Positions 9,326-17,075 of a DNA stretch of 17,270 bases are shown here, piece by piece; positions within the stretch are counted from its first letter, which is position 1, and each line of letters opens with the position of its first letter. The stretch lies in assembly GCA_003024985.2 (NCBI GenBank), contig PXIH01S0003010.1, one strand, 5' to 3'. The translations under genes and the position numbers were made by a program. The stretch comes from Euperipatoides rowelli. Taxonomy: Eukaryota; Onychophora; Udeonychophora; Euonychophora; Peripatopsidae. The notes under the pieces are model-generated. The model was not told the DNA's origin. It worked only from the letters and a program-made list of their open reading frames with translations, and did not search any database.

Positions 9326-9457
9326 TCTAACTATAATAAAAGGAAAGTTTTGTTATGGCTTTCGGCTATCTTCTTCGGCTGGCTATCTTCGGAGAGCCGA
9401 TGACTAAGAAAAGGACATTTTTTAATATAACCATCATTTTTGATGGCCTTTTACTAA
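9326..9457 (+). mobile_element. Miniature Helitron-like element, 132 bp
   Basis: Starts TCTAACTATAATAAAAGG (9326-9343), a Helitron-type TC start preceded by A that shares TAACTATAATAAAAGG with the unit at 6451. It ends with hairpin CCATCATTTTTGATGG (9431-9446) and CTAA (9454-9457). The interior differs from the 6.4-kb copy and contains repeated CGGCTATCTTC-type motifs. Non-autonomous. Confidence 0.5.
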
Positions 9458-9505
9458 GAAGGAAGAAATTAATGTATTCATCATTTTGAAGGGCTTTTAA
9501 ACTAA
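9458..9505 (+). repeat. Partial second Helitron-like 3' end
   Basis: TTCATCATTTTGAAGGGC, then TTTTAAACTAA followed by T, is a degenerate repeat of the hairpin-plus-CTRR end just upstream. No 5' start precedes it, so only the 3' part of a tandem unit remains. Confidence 0.4.
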
Positions 9506-9507
9506 TA

Positions 9508-9770
9508 TCTATATATTAATATGTGAAGAGAAAACTTTATACGCCTTTTAAAGCATATTGCGTGCACGGAGGAGTGTGAGATTTGGCGGAGTTAAAGTTT
9601 ATATGGAGAAGGAGGGCAGAAAGCTAAAATTTATATATAATAAATGTTACAAATACATTAAATTAAAACATTCATTGTTTACGTTGTGGTGGCTTTTATG
9701 AATGTGGTACAAATGGGGAGTGAATGAAATTTTCTTATTGATCGAATTTCGACCACCACTGGATTACTAG
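9508..9770 (+). mobile_element. Helitron-like non-autonomous element, ~263 bp
   Basis: Starts TCTATATATTAATATGTG directly after A (9507), the usual Helitron 5' context, two bases after the preceding unit's CTAA-T. It ends ATTACTAG followed by T (CTAG at 9767-9770) with the short palindrome TCGAATTTCGA at 9742-9752 upstream. The end resembles that at 15578-15606. GATTACTAGTAATC at the boundary is itself a perfect palindrome, which complicates the reading. Confidence 0.35.
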
Positions 9771-9895
9771 TAATCATAAAACTAAAAACATTTTATTTTA
9801 TTTAAACTAAAGAGATTAAATGCAATCAGACAACTTTTAATTCTACATCTATAACCTACATCAGATCAATCATAGAATTCTTTGCCACTATTTAG

Positions 9896-10246
9896 ATGTC
9901 ATCTATAACAAAAGGTCTGTCCCCTGCTATAGAATCTATTCAAAAAGATCCCTTAAAATAATTTGGGGAAATCAATAAACATGAACTACATTATTCCAAA
10001 GGCAAAAAGACAACTTTGGGGTTTGCCAAATATTTATTTGGCACAGTCCCTCAATTAATGCCAACCACACAAGAAAGTTACTGAGGAAGAAACACAAGAA
10101 ATTTCATCAAGTATATTCTCCAAGAAATGAGACCTAAACGTTATATGACTTCATCAGTAGTTAATATTAACATTCATAACCATATCTCTTACATAAATCC
10201 TAAATTTAATATTATTTGCAAACTCTATCATAGTAATAATGTATAA
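9896..10246 (+). pseudogene. Unrecognised broken reading frame (117 codons, 2 stops)
   Basis: From an ATG at 9896 to TAA at 10244-10246 the frame has only two internal stops (9959-9961 and 10082-10084), unusual for DNA this AT-rich, where stops are expected about every dozen codons. It encodes a basic peptide with stretches such as HYSKGKKTTLGFAKYLFGTV and RNFIKYILQEMRPKRYMTSS. No family was recognised. It ends 150 bp before the piggyBac-like element and is not part of it. It may be a remnant of a retroelement or host gene. Confidence 0.35.
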
Positions 10247-10392
10247 TCAAATTACCATAATAAAATATCTAATGCAAAGATTCCTATATCCAGAAATAGG
10301 AAAGGAATCTATCTTTAATTTCTCATATGTATGTATTACCTTTTACATTCAAATAAACCAATACTAATACTATAATAAATACATATATATCA

Positions 10393-10396
10393 TTAA
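10393..10396. repeat. TTAA target duplication (left)
   Basis: TTAA directly outside the left inverted repeat; the partner is at 12613-12616. piggyBac elements integrate at and duplicate TTAA. Confidence 0.75.
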
Positions 10397-10591
10397 TACT
10401 TTCACTGCCACAATATATAAAGTATTGATTAAGTACTAGGCCATAATCTAATATTAGTATTAGTATTTTATTTTTTAGTTGTTTTGGTGATGGATTTTGT
10501 ATAAAAGTATGTTTTCACATAATTTATACAATATCTTAGTTGTTGAATACATGTGTTTAACATGGCTTGCTAGCAATAATTTTCCATTCCA

Positions 10592-10622
10592 GGCCATGTT
10601 GGTCACATATGTCCAACATGCC
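10592..10622. repeat. piggyBac subterminal palindromic repeat (left)
   Basis: Core CATGTTGGTCACATATGT then CCAACATG is nearly its own reverse complement. It recurs in variant form near the right end (12391-12417 and 12577-12600). Probable transposase-binding sites. Confidence 0.55.
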
Positions 10623-11039
10623 TAAAATCATCAATTATGAATAATAAGCTAAGCACATTACCACTACAAATTCCAATGTTATCGAATCATATATCCAATA
10701 TACATTTAAGGGCAGTCCTTCATTGCCTTTATTATCAAAAGTACTCATCGAATAATTTCATCATCAAATACATATTTTTATCACTTTTCGCCAAATTATA
10801 AAACTATAATATTTGAAATGCTATATTGGAATGTAGTAAAAATGGTAAAAATTAAAAACAAAATAGTTGGTTCCCTAAACATCATTGATAACCCAGCTCT
10901 ACCTCCCTTCCCCAAAGAGCCCAATAAAAGAGCATTTCTTTTTATCTTCTTTTTTGGCTCCATGGAACTGCTTCCATAACCTCCAAATCCAAATACAAGG
11001 CTGATGATTATACCTATAATTTCATTTCATTTGAAGTTT

Positions 11040-12115
11040 AGAACAATTTAAAATGTCTACTACAACAATGATTCTTATATTAAAGGTAAGCCTTTACAAC
11101 AATTTCTGATAAACAAACAAAAACTCCTTGCATTGAGAGGTGATCGGTCATACAAGTTCAAGACTCTGCTTGATTTGTTGCTAAAACATTATCAAGATGC
11201 TCAAAATCCTTGAGTTACAATAGCTGCTGATGAAATTATAATGCCATTTCAAGATAGACTATCTTTTTAACACTATATACCNGGAAATTCACAAAAGTTT
11301 GGCATTAAGTGTTTAAAGTTGTGTGATTCATCTGGTTACTGCTATTTTATGTTAGTGTACACTAGCAAAAACAATGTTGACTCTTGGAGTAGTTACTCAA
11401 ATTGTCTAATATTTATGTCCAAAACACCTTGAAAATGGTGGCACCTTTATGCTGACATACAGACAATAACTTTGACCTAACTTATGTTAAAACAAAAAAC
11501 TTTGTGAGTCAAGAGAAAATATAATCCAAATGAGGTTATATCAGCAACACTGGAGAAAGGAGATTTAATTTCTAGAAGGAACAGTGATGGAATAGTTGTC
11601 TTGAAATGGAAGGATAGAAAAGATTTAAAATAATATCAACATTTTCTTCTCCGTGACGGAGAAGAAAAACCAAAAAGTAGAGGAAGTAATGAAACTAAAC
11701 ATGATAACATTTTACAACAAGGCAAATATTGGAGTTTATATTTCAGATCAAATGGCTTCATATTTTTCCAGTAATCACAATCAATAAGATGGTATGTAAA
11801 AATAGAAATAGAGCTAATGTTAGGAACAGACATTGTAAATGTACATCAAATTTACAATGAACTATATGTTAACCAAAGAAATAAAAAAAAAATGTCCATT
11901 GTTGGCTTTCGATCAGAAGTAGCTGAAACAATGTGCGATTAAATGGGCAAAATATGGAGCCTGTACCATCAAAGACATCCCCTCAATATTACTTAAATGA
12001 AAATGACAAACGCTCTACTAACAGACATTGTATGACACATTTTTGCTCAATCTGCTACAAGAAAGTGATTGCATTTCAGGCGAGAAATATTCACAAAACC
12101 ATGTTCTTAAAATAA
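11040..12115 (+). pseudogene. piggyBac-like transposase (broken)
   Basis: DDE/D transposase that in intact relatives excises and inserts at TTAA. Recognisable blocks: VTIAADEIIMPFQDRLSF (about 11212-11265, containing the first catalytic Asp of the DDD set), a stop, then QKFGIKCLKLCDSSGYCYF and VYTSK (11296-11370); LEKGDLI with GIVVLKWKDRKDLK (about 11550-11630); YNKANIGVYISDQMASYF (about 11713-11770); and a Cys/His-rich C-terminus (11933-12115: NRHCMTHFCSICYKKV). The blocks occupy three frames with at least five stops. In the GVD-DQ block the normally conserved Asp, taken in the family as the third catalytic residue, is Tyr (GVYISDQM). The region from 11040 to 11138 is poorly conserved and the N-terminus is not identifiable. 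Confidence 0.85.
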
Positions 12116-12390
12116 GTACCTTTTTTTTTTTGTCATAATTGTTCTCAAGAGGCCCATTCCAACTGATTTGAAAACTTTTATTTTTTTATGTAAAAGTTAT
12201 GTTTTATTTTATTTTTTATTTTCAACTATAGCAATGTATTATTTGACAAGAACATGAAACCATAGCAATTAATTGTTGTTACACTGTTGTACATCAGGCT
12301 GTCAATGTTTATGCCAGAAATAAGAAAACAATAATAACAATTATGTTTACTAAATTTTTTTTTTCTTAAAATTATTAATCATAAAGTCAG

Positions 12391-12417
12391 GGTCATGTTG
12401 GCCTCATGTGACCAACA
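12391..12417. repeat. piggyBac subterminal palindromic repeat (right, inner)
   Basis: GGTCATGTTGGCCTCATG then TGACCAACA resembles the left repeat at 10592-10622. Confidence 0.5.
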
Positions 12418-12576
12418 AGTAAAAACCAAATATATAAACATTTTCAGAATATCATTGGTAAGCCATAGGCCAAGTTGTAATATTTTATTTAAAAGCCAAA
12501 ATAAACAGCACTATAATATATGAAAGCTTAACTGTTGGATACATGAGACCAAAGTGACCTGAAAGTAAGGTGACGC

Positions 12577-12600
12577 TGTTGGTCACATGTGACTAACATG
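12577..12600. repeat. piggyBac subterminal palindromic repeat (right, outer)
   Basis: GTTGGTCACATGTGACTAAC, a near-perfect palindrome that runs into the right terminal inverted repeat. Confidence 0.55.
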
Positions 12601-12612
12601 GCAGTGAAAGTG

Positions 12613-12616
12613 TTAA
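12613..12616. repeat. TTAA target duplication (right)
   Basis: Partner of 10393-10396. Confidence 0.75.
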
Positions 12617-12717
12617 GAGCTTGTTTGACAAGACGATGAGACTTAAAGATTAAATTTAATTTTTATGAATTACATTATTTTATTTTATTACTTTATTTAA
12701 AATATTATTTAATCACA

Positions 12718-12742
12718 TGTGTGTGTGTGTTATTTTTTACAG
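12718..12742 (+). promoter_or_regulatory. (TG)n tract and candidate 3' splice acceptor
   Basis: A TG repeat (about 12718-12730) is followed by TATTTTTTACAG, a strong match to a pyrimidine tract plus AG acceptor, with AG at 12741-12742. It lies 60 bp before the receptor start codon, so a spliced 5' UTR exon could join here. No donor or upstream exon was identified. Confidence 0.35.
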
Positions 12743-12802
12743 AGTAATGCCTTGTTCATGGCTTGGTGTTTTACTTAAATGGCTGGATAAACTTTTAAAA
12801 TA

Positions 12803-13687
12803 ATGAATAATATACAAACTGTGATCTATTATTTGACATTAGTCACGACATCTATCGCTAATATTCTGAATGTTATAATATTATTTATTATTGTTGGAAA
12901 AAAGCCGTATACACGATTTACTGGATTTATGTTAAGTACAAACCTATTAGATATCTCCATAAATATAGTCAACCTAATTTGCAATGCTATCACTCCTGCA
13001 TATGGGAAATGGACATTTGGAAAAAACGTGTGTATTGTGTTTGTCTTTGTGGATAGTGTGACATTTCATGAAGCATTATGGGTACCTGCTATAATGGCAG
13101 TTGACAGATTGTGGTCTGTACTTTGGCCTATTCACTATAAAAACCATTTAGGTATGTGGGGTTCACTTTTATTATTAATGATAAAATCGATCTGCGCTGG
13201 ACTATTTTCCATGACCGGATTTATAACTTTTTTTATGAATTACAAAGATGGATCAACTTGTGCATATTACAATGGATTAGGACTCTTTACTATTGTATTT
13301 TGTGACATCATAGGAATAACTCTTCCAATTTTAATTGTATGCATATGTTACTTAAAGTTGATATATACATTGAACAAGAAAAGAGTTCAAATACAACCGA
13401 ATTTGAAAGTTACCTTTTTAACTCCAGCTTTGAGAAAACAAAAAATAGCACAAAGAGTTGTGACCCAGATAATTGGCTTATTTCTAATTTGTTTTATACC
13501 ATTTGAAATAATGACTATTTTACATATAAGTTTTGACATAACTAAAAGGACAACGTCATTGTTTACGATTATGGTTTTTGTGCTCTATATTAAGTCCACT
13601 TTAAATCCATTCGTTTATTTAATAAATTATTATTGGAAAATAAACTTTAACTGTGAATGGTGCAACAGGTTTCTTAATAATAAATAA
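12803..13687 (+). CDS. Class A (rhodopsin-like) G-protein-coupled receptor, single exon
   Basis: 294 residues, intact. An in-frame TAA at 12788-12790 makes the ATG at 12803 the first start. Seven hydrophobic helices lie roughly at residues 7-31, 40-63, 76-100, 117-142, 159-188, 216-243 and 250-276, after a very short N-terminus. Class A landmarks: D50 in LLDI (TM2), W70 and C77 before TM3, C153 in loop 2 (disulphide partner), DRL 101-103 in place of DRY followed by SVLWPIHY, P175 in TM5, CFIP 230-233 in place of CWxP in TM6, and NPFVY 268-272 (NPxxY) in TM7. Cys284 and Cys287 in the short tail could be lipidated. TM4 lacks the usual Trp. The ligand is unknown; intronless receptors of this size are common in expanded invertebrate chemosensory or orphan families (nematode Srsx-like style), which is an inference. 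AATAAA overlaps the stop codon. Confidence 0.9.
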   Translation: MNNIQTVIYYLTLVTTSIANILNVIILFIIVGKKPYTRFTGFMLSTNLLDISINIVNLICNAITPAYGKWTFGKNVCIVFVFVDSVTFHEALWVPAIMAVDRLWSVLWPIHYKNHLGMWGSLLLLMIKSICAGLFSMTGFITFFMNYKDGSTCAYYNGLGLFTIVFCDIIGITLPILIVCICYLKLIYTLNKKRVQIQPNLKVTFLTPALRKQKIAQRVVTQIIGLFLICFIPFEIMTILHISFDITKRTTSLFTIMVFVLYIKSTLNPFVYLINYYWKINFNCEWCNRFLNNK

Positions 13688-13697
13688 ATTAAATAAA
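13683..13697 (+). terminator. Polyadenylation signals at the GPCR stop
   Basis: AATAAA at 13683-13688 overlaps the receptor's TAA, and a second lies at 13692-13697. In such AT-rich DNA the hexamer is frequent, so position is the only support. Use of the first would give a very short 3' UTR. Confidence 0.35.
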
Positions 13698-13732
13698 ATT
13701 TTAGGTTGGTCCCATTCAGGTTTTTAAATATG

Positions 13733-13943
13733 TTTTTTATTTTATTTATTTATTTGTAAAGGGGGATTGCACCCCTTTCAACATATTTTATTTTATACAA
13801 AACAAAACCATTTTCTTTAAAACAAAACAGGATTGTGTTTTCTTTAGAAGTTGTCACATAACTTTCATGCCCGAAACTAGATTCAAACCCACAACGTCTC
13901 GATTGGCAGTCTGCCTTCTTACCAACTACTCTACAGAGGCATC
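13733..13943 (-). repeat. tRNA-derived SINE with tail, minus strand
   Basis: On the minus strand the head (13943-13868) reads like a tRNA. ATGCCT at its start pairs with GGGCAT at its end, TGTAGAGTAGTTGG is an A-box-like stretch, the loop CTGCCAA sits at the anticodon position, and GGGTTTGAATCTAG holds the B box. A non-tRNA body follows, then a hairpin (AAAGGGG/CCCCTTT, 13758-13778) and an (AAAT)n tail to about 13733. The stem mismatches argue against a functional tRNA gene. It lies about 50 bp beyond the receptor stop, in opposite orientation. Confidence 0.65.
13758..13778. other. Perfect 7-bp hairpin within SINE 3' region
   Basis: AAAGGGG, 7-nt loop GATTGCA, CCCCTTT. Located next to the AT-rich tail, where some SINEs carry a structure shared with a partner LINE. 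Confidence 0.5.
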
Positions 13944-14387
13944 GGCAGAACCAAAGTGATCAAATTGGTGACATCTCTTCATTTACAGTAACTAAAATGG
14001 ACAAATTTAAGTTCACTTCTTATCATCATTATCTTATCATTCATTTGGAGAAGTGTCTTATAGTCCCATCTCTAAGGATCTCTATACTCCAGATATATAA
14101 TATCCTCATTATAAGACAGTGTCTTTGAAAATATATTAAAAAAAATAGAGAGGTCTATGCTTTTGGCCTTGGAAATAATAATGAGATCTAAGATATCAAA
14201 TTGTCTTATACATTATAAGGATTACTTACATAAAGTTATTCTATGTTAGAAGGTTAATAAGATCATAACATGAATGAGGAAACAATTCACATTGTATAAT
14301 CAACATTTCAGTCACGTGATTAAAATGGATAGCAGCCTTAATTCTTTATTTACTGCCTAACCTTACCAGAAATATGAACCCTATGTC
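13944..14387. other. No gene seen
   Basis: AT-rich DNA between the SINE and the LINE 3' fragment. The part nearest 14387 is probably the 3' UTR of that minus-strand LINE. Confidence 0.5.
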
Positions 14388-14765
14388 CTACTACGTATTA
14401 CACCCACATGCCCCAACCCTATGATAATCTAGAGGTGAAATAATCGTTTTTGAACGATTTCGATAATTTTGACACGACTTTTGCAAATAATTTCCGGAAT
14501 GACGAAAATAGATGTGCAGATGTTGAAAACGTGGTAAATTGTTGATTATATGTGCGCTTAATAGACAATTCTGAGATGTACATTCCAAAAGTATATGTGT
14601 AATATTTTCAGCATTTAGACAAAATTTACATTCTATTGAATTATTTAAGTGAATTCTTTTGAATTGGTTAGTTGGAAAACATTCAAAATATGCCATAATT
14701 AGAAAATTAACTACAGAGGGCAAACCTCTTTGATATGTGTTTTGTAAGCATTTTGAATAAGTGTA
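14388..14765 (-). pseudogene. LINE ORF2 C-terminal fragment (second family)
   Basis: The minus-strand frame from about 14750 reads TYQRGLPSVVNFLIMAYFEC and then CKFCLNAENITHILLEC, a CX2CX7HX4C zinc motif (about 14579-14632). This is the standard C-terminal signature downstream of reverse transcriptase in many LINE clades. It ends in GACGCNT and a TAG at 14390-14388 after about 110 codons of open frame. Reverse transcriptase is missing, so this is a 5'-truncated, dead-on-arrival copy. The motif spacing and tail differ from those of the full LINE at 251-5037, implying a different family. No target duplication was identified. Confidence 0.6.
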
Positions 14766-15066
14766 ATAAATTTATTATTTAATTGTGAAATATGAACCAA
14801 TTTATTCAAGTTAGCTAGTAGTGATGTCTATCTCCCCACTTAGAAAAGTTTGAGTGGCTAAAATACAAATAACTTAAAGAGGAATAACAAGATGCTAGAA
14901 ACTAGAGATTACAGGAGAAGGGCATAATGTGAGATGACCAATATTTATTAAGATTATAAATTAATGGGCAAAATTGCTTTCAGTAAAAGGAATAAACTTC
15001 CATATAGTTTATATTCAAATTTATTAACATACATCAAGGCATAACTAAATATAAAATTATATAGCC
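14766..15066. other. No gene seen
   Basis: AT-rich stretch without interpretable frames or repeats. Confidence 0.5.
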
Positions 15067-15606
15067 TCTATTAAAAAAACAAATTTTCTCTATCTGTCAT
15101 TCAGTCATTCCGAACTCTTTAAAATGAATTTTCTCCCCAATGGTTTGTCCAATTGACTTTCTGTTTTTTGTGTGAGGTTTGTGTAACAATGAAACTAGAC
15201 TTGGCCATTTTTGGGGAGGATGGGTGGGGTGATAGGGGGCCCCTAAAAATGAATTTTTTTTTAAATGTTCCAATTAAGTTGAAATTTGAAATTTGTGTTA
15301 CCCTAGATGTCTAGAATATGTATGCAAAAGGTTAAAGTCCTAGGTGGTCACATGGGGATGCTAGGAGGGTCCCAAATGAATTCCATTATTTTTGACAGGC
15401 TTTACTTTCCAATATTACACAAACATGAAATTTGGCATGTGGGTAGGTTCCATAGTATAGACAATGAAAATAGACTTGGCTATTTTTGGGGGGGATGGGA
15501 AAGGGGGGGGGCAAATAACATGGGAGTGTTTAATGTAGTTTCAAACATGACACAAAATTATTTGCTTAAAAAAAATTCCCATCAATTTCGACGGGGTCTC
15601 TACTAG
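15067..15606 (+). mobile_element. Helitron-like non-autonomous element with internal ~140-bp repeats
   Basis: Begins TCTATTAAAAAAACAAATTT, followed by TCTATCTGTCATTCAGTC-type motifs common near Helitron 5' ends. It ends CCCATCAATTTCGACGGGG (imperfect hairpin 15578-15595), then CTAG at 15603-15606 followed by T. The interior holds about three diverged direct repeats, each with a CCAAT..TTGAAATTTG-like part, an AGACTTGGC-ATTTTTGGGG part and a G-run followed by CC-AAA-TGAATT. The open frame across 15307-15606 is a by-product of these repeats. The 5' boundary is tentative because the base before TC is C, not A. Confidence 0.4.
15213..15239 (+). other. G-quadruplex-type motif
   Basis: Four G-runs (GGGG, GGG, GGGG, GGGGG) separated by 5, 1 and 5 bases satisfy the G3+N1-7 rule. 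A similar G-rich block (15488-15511) recurs in the third repeat of the element. Striking in an AT-rich window. Confidence 0.6.
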
Positions 15607-15890
15607 TACCATAATTAAACAAAAAACAAGATTATAATTTTATAAATTTTTACAATATGGAGACTTGTAAACTTCACCTTGAACACTTTATTTCCTTGTT
15701 TGCCAGACCAAACAGAAACATGCATACTATCCCATCAAGTACAAATGTTTGATCCCAATACCAACATTTAGAAGGAATCATCAACAAAACAAGGTTTAAA
15801 ATTTCCTCTTTTTTCCTGTATAGCTTGTATGATTAAGCATCATCACTGTTTGTTTTATATTATATATGCCATAAGTCTTCTCCCTTCATC
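15607..15890. other. No gene seen
   Basis: AT-rich sequence between the Helitron-like element and the minus-strand coding-like frame. Confidence 0.5.
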
Positions 15891-16082
15891 TTTATTTTAA
15901 AAAGAGGCGTCTGAATCCATAACTAAGTTTGTAAATATTTTAGAATGTGCAAGCTCTATTCTCTCAGTTAAATCAGGGATATACAGTATATGAAATATTC
16001 TAGTCTGGTTTTTATTTAGGTCAAAATTTGTGATTAGGTCGACTGGATTCGAACAATGAATTATATAAAAAGGAAATAGCAA
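15891..16082 (-). other. Small open frame ending at AATAAA (unrecognised)
   Basis: A minus-strand open frame (16082-15897) includes DLITNFDLNKNQTRIFHILY and ERIELAHSKIF and ends MDSDASF, TAA, immediately followed by AATAAA (15896-15891). A pyrimidine-rich tract ending ATCCAG|TCGACC near 16040 resembles a splice acceptor. Together this could be a terminal exon, but the peptide (43 residues after the acceptor) is not recognised and AATAAA is common here. Confidence 0.2.
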
Positions 16083-16301
16083 GGATCAAAACTANAGGAA
16101 ATTTTAGCATTTCAGGCACCAAATTACTACTCAAAGCTATCCCAGATGTGACTGTGCTTCCACCTGTTTAAACCTTTTTATAAAATATAAATACTTTTTT
16201 TTAATAACACATTAGAATTTTTTAATAATGACTAATTTATGAAAATAAATTGAAATTATGTGTTTAAGTCAATTAGAAATATTAATTTTCAAACTTCAAT
16301 A
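16083..16301. other. AT-rich spacer, no feature seen
   Basis: Mostly A/T runs and one N (16095). Confidence 0.5.
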
Positions 16302-16808
16302 TTAAAGTCCAAATATAAATTTTAAACATTTTTGTTTAAGGAAATTATTAATTTTTAAAAGTTTATAACGAAAATGTTCATTATTCTTTCCGTCAATGCG
16401 ATGTCTGATTTTTTTAATTGCCATCTGCTGTGGGACGATTGCTAATCCGCCTGTTTGTACCTTCTTGTTCTCGGTGACAACTGATCTACACTGACAAAGC
16501 GATGCATAATGTGACTCTGACTCTACTTTACTGGGGTGCAAGTTGGAGTTGTGACATTGTCCCTAGGAAAATGATGTCTCTTGGTCAGCACTTGTCTAAG
16601 GCCTAGGGCACTCTTCCAGCAAGGCAGGGTCGGTCTGAGTGCAGATTGGAGATCCAACGATCGTGTTTTCTGTTTCCAAACTGGCATGAGACACATCTTC
16701 ACAGGACAAATTTGTTGGGCTAGTGCCCCAATTTTTTTTTTGCTTTCTCACAATTCTATTGAGCTCTGAAGTAATAATGATAGTTAGGACAAATCTACCC
16801 TCAGTCAA
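16302..16808 (-). pseudogene. Unrecognised decayed coding tract (~168 codons, 2 stops)
   Basis: On the minus strand one single frame runs from 16808 to 16302, interrupted only by TAG codons near 16597 and 16563. It contains polar, Cys- and Ser-rich peptides such as NWGTSPTNLSCEDVSHASLE, CTQTDPALLEECPRP, SVVTENKKVQTGGLAIVPQQ and IKKIRHRIDGKNNEHF. The core (16390-16720) is clearly richer in G+C, with several CpG dinucleotides, than the rest of the window. I could not assign a family. It may be a host gene relic, a transposon gene, or part of a repeat of foreign composition. The opposite strand also has an open frame (16581-16769), so the coding strand is not certain. Confidence 0.35.
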
Positions 16809-16984
16809 AACAAACCAGTTGTTTTTTTTTTTATTGCTCAGGCATTATAAAATTAAGAGTTTCTTAGAATTCGATAAATAGATTTTTAAGCCTTTTGTTT
16901 TCTTCCAAAGACTTTCTAGCCTAAAGAGATAAACAGAAAACATTTTTTTTTTCGTTTCTTTATAAGGATAACCCTCGTCGAACA

Positions 16985-17075
16985 GTTGAAATTTATTTAA
17001 TTACTTTCAACAGAGTCTCTTGGGACTAGGTTCGAACCCATAGACACAATGGGTAGTTTACTAAGTAGTAAATAA
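16985..17075 (-). repeat. tRNA-derived SINE head remnant, minus strand
   Basis: The perfect B-box core GGTTCGAACC (17029-17038) sits in minus-strand context TATGGGTTCGAACCTAGTCC, similar to the SINE head at 13868-13943 (GTGGGTTTGAATCTAGTTTC). The expected A box is decayed. Just downstream on the minus strand is a hairpin GTTGAAA/TTTCAAC (16985-17011), and the stretch CTTTCAACA is shared with the first SINE. Confidence 0.45.

Larger units (their letters stand above)
10397..12612 (+). mobile_element. piggyBac-like DNA transposon, 2.2 kb, inactive
   Basis: TACTTTCACTGCCA at 10397-10410 is inverted at 12599-12612 (reads CACTTTCACTGCCA; 13 of 14 match), and TTAA flanks both ends. Inside is a plus-strand transposase remnant with clear piggyBac signatures, plus three related palindromic subterminal repeats built on GTTGGTCACATGTGACCAAC. 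The element's size is normal for an autonomous piggyBac copy. Stops and frameshifts show it cannot produce transposase, although the ends might still be recognised in trans if a relative is active. Confidence 0.85.

Noticed and set aside
9910-10110. Retroviral envelope-like assignment for the broken frame with KYLFGT
   Set aside because: The resemblance is a six-residue string; no furin site, transmembrane helix or LTR supports it.
11636-11833. Minus-strand 65-codon frame inside the piggyBac element
   Set aside because: Antisense to the identified transposase blocks.
13868-13943. A functional tRNA gene (Gly GCC or Ser-like)
   Set aside because: Anticodon and T stems are mismatched and it is attached to a SINE-type body and (AAAT)n tail.
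15307-15606. 99-codon plus-strand open frame as a gene
   Set aside because: It spans the internal G-rich repeats of the Helitron-like element and ends inside its 3' hairpin region; composition follows the repeat, not a protein family.
16581-16769. 62-codon plus-strand open frame
   Set aside because: Opposite strand to a longer single-frame tract; kept only as a caveat on strand choice.
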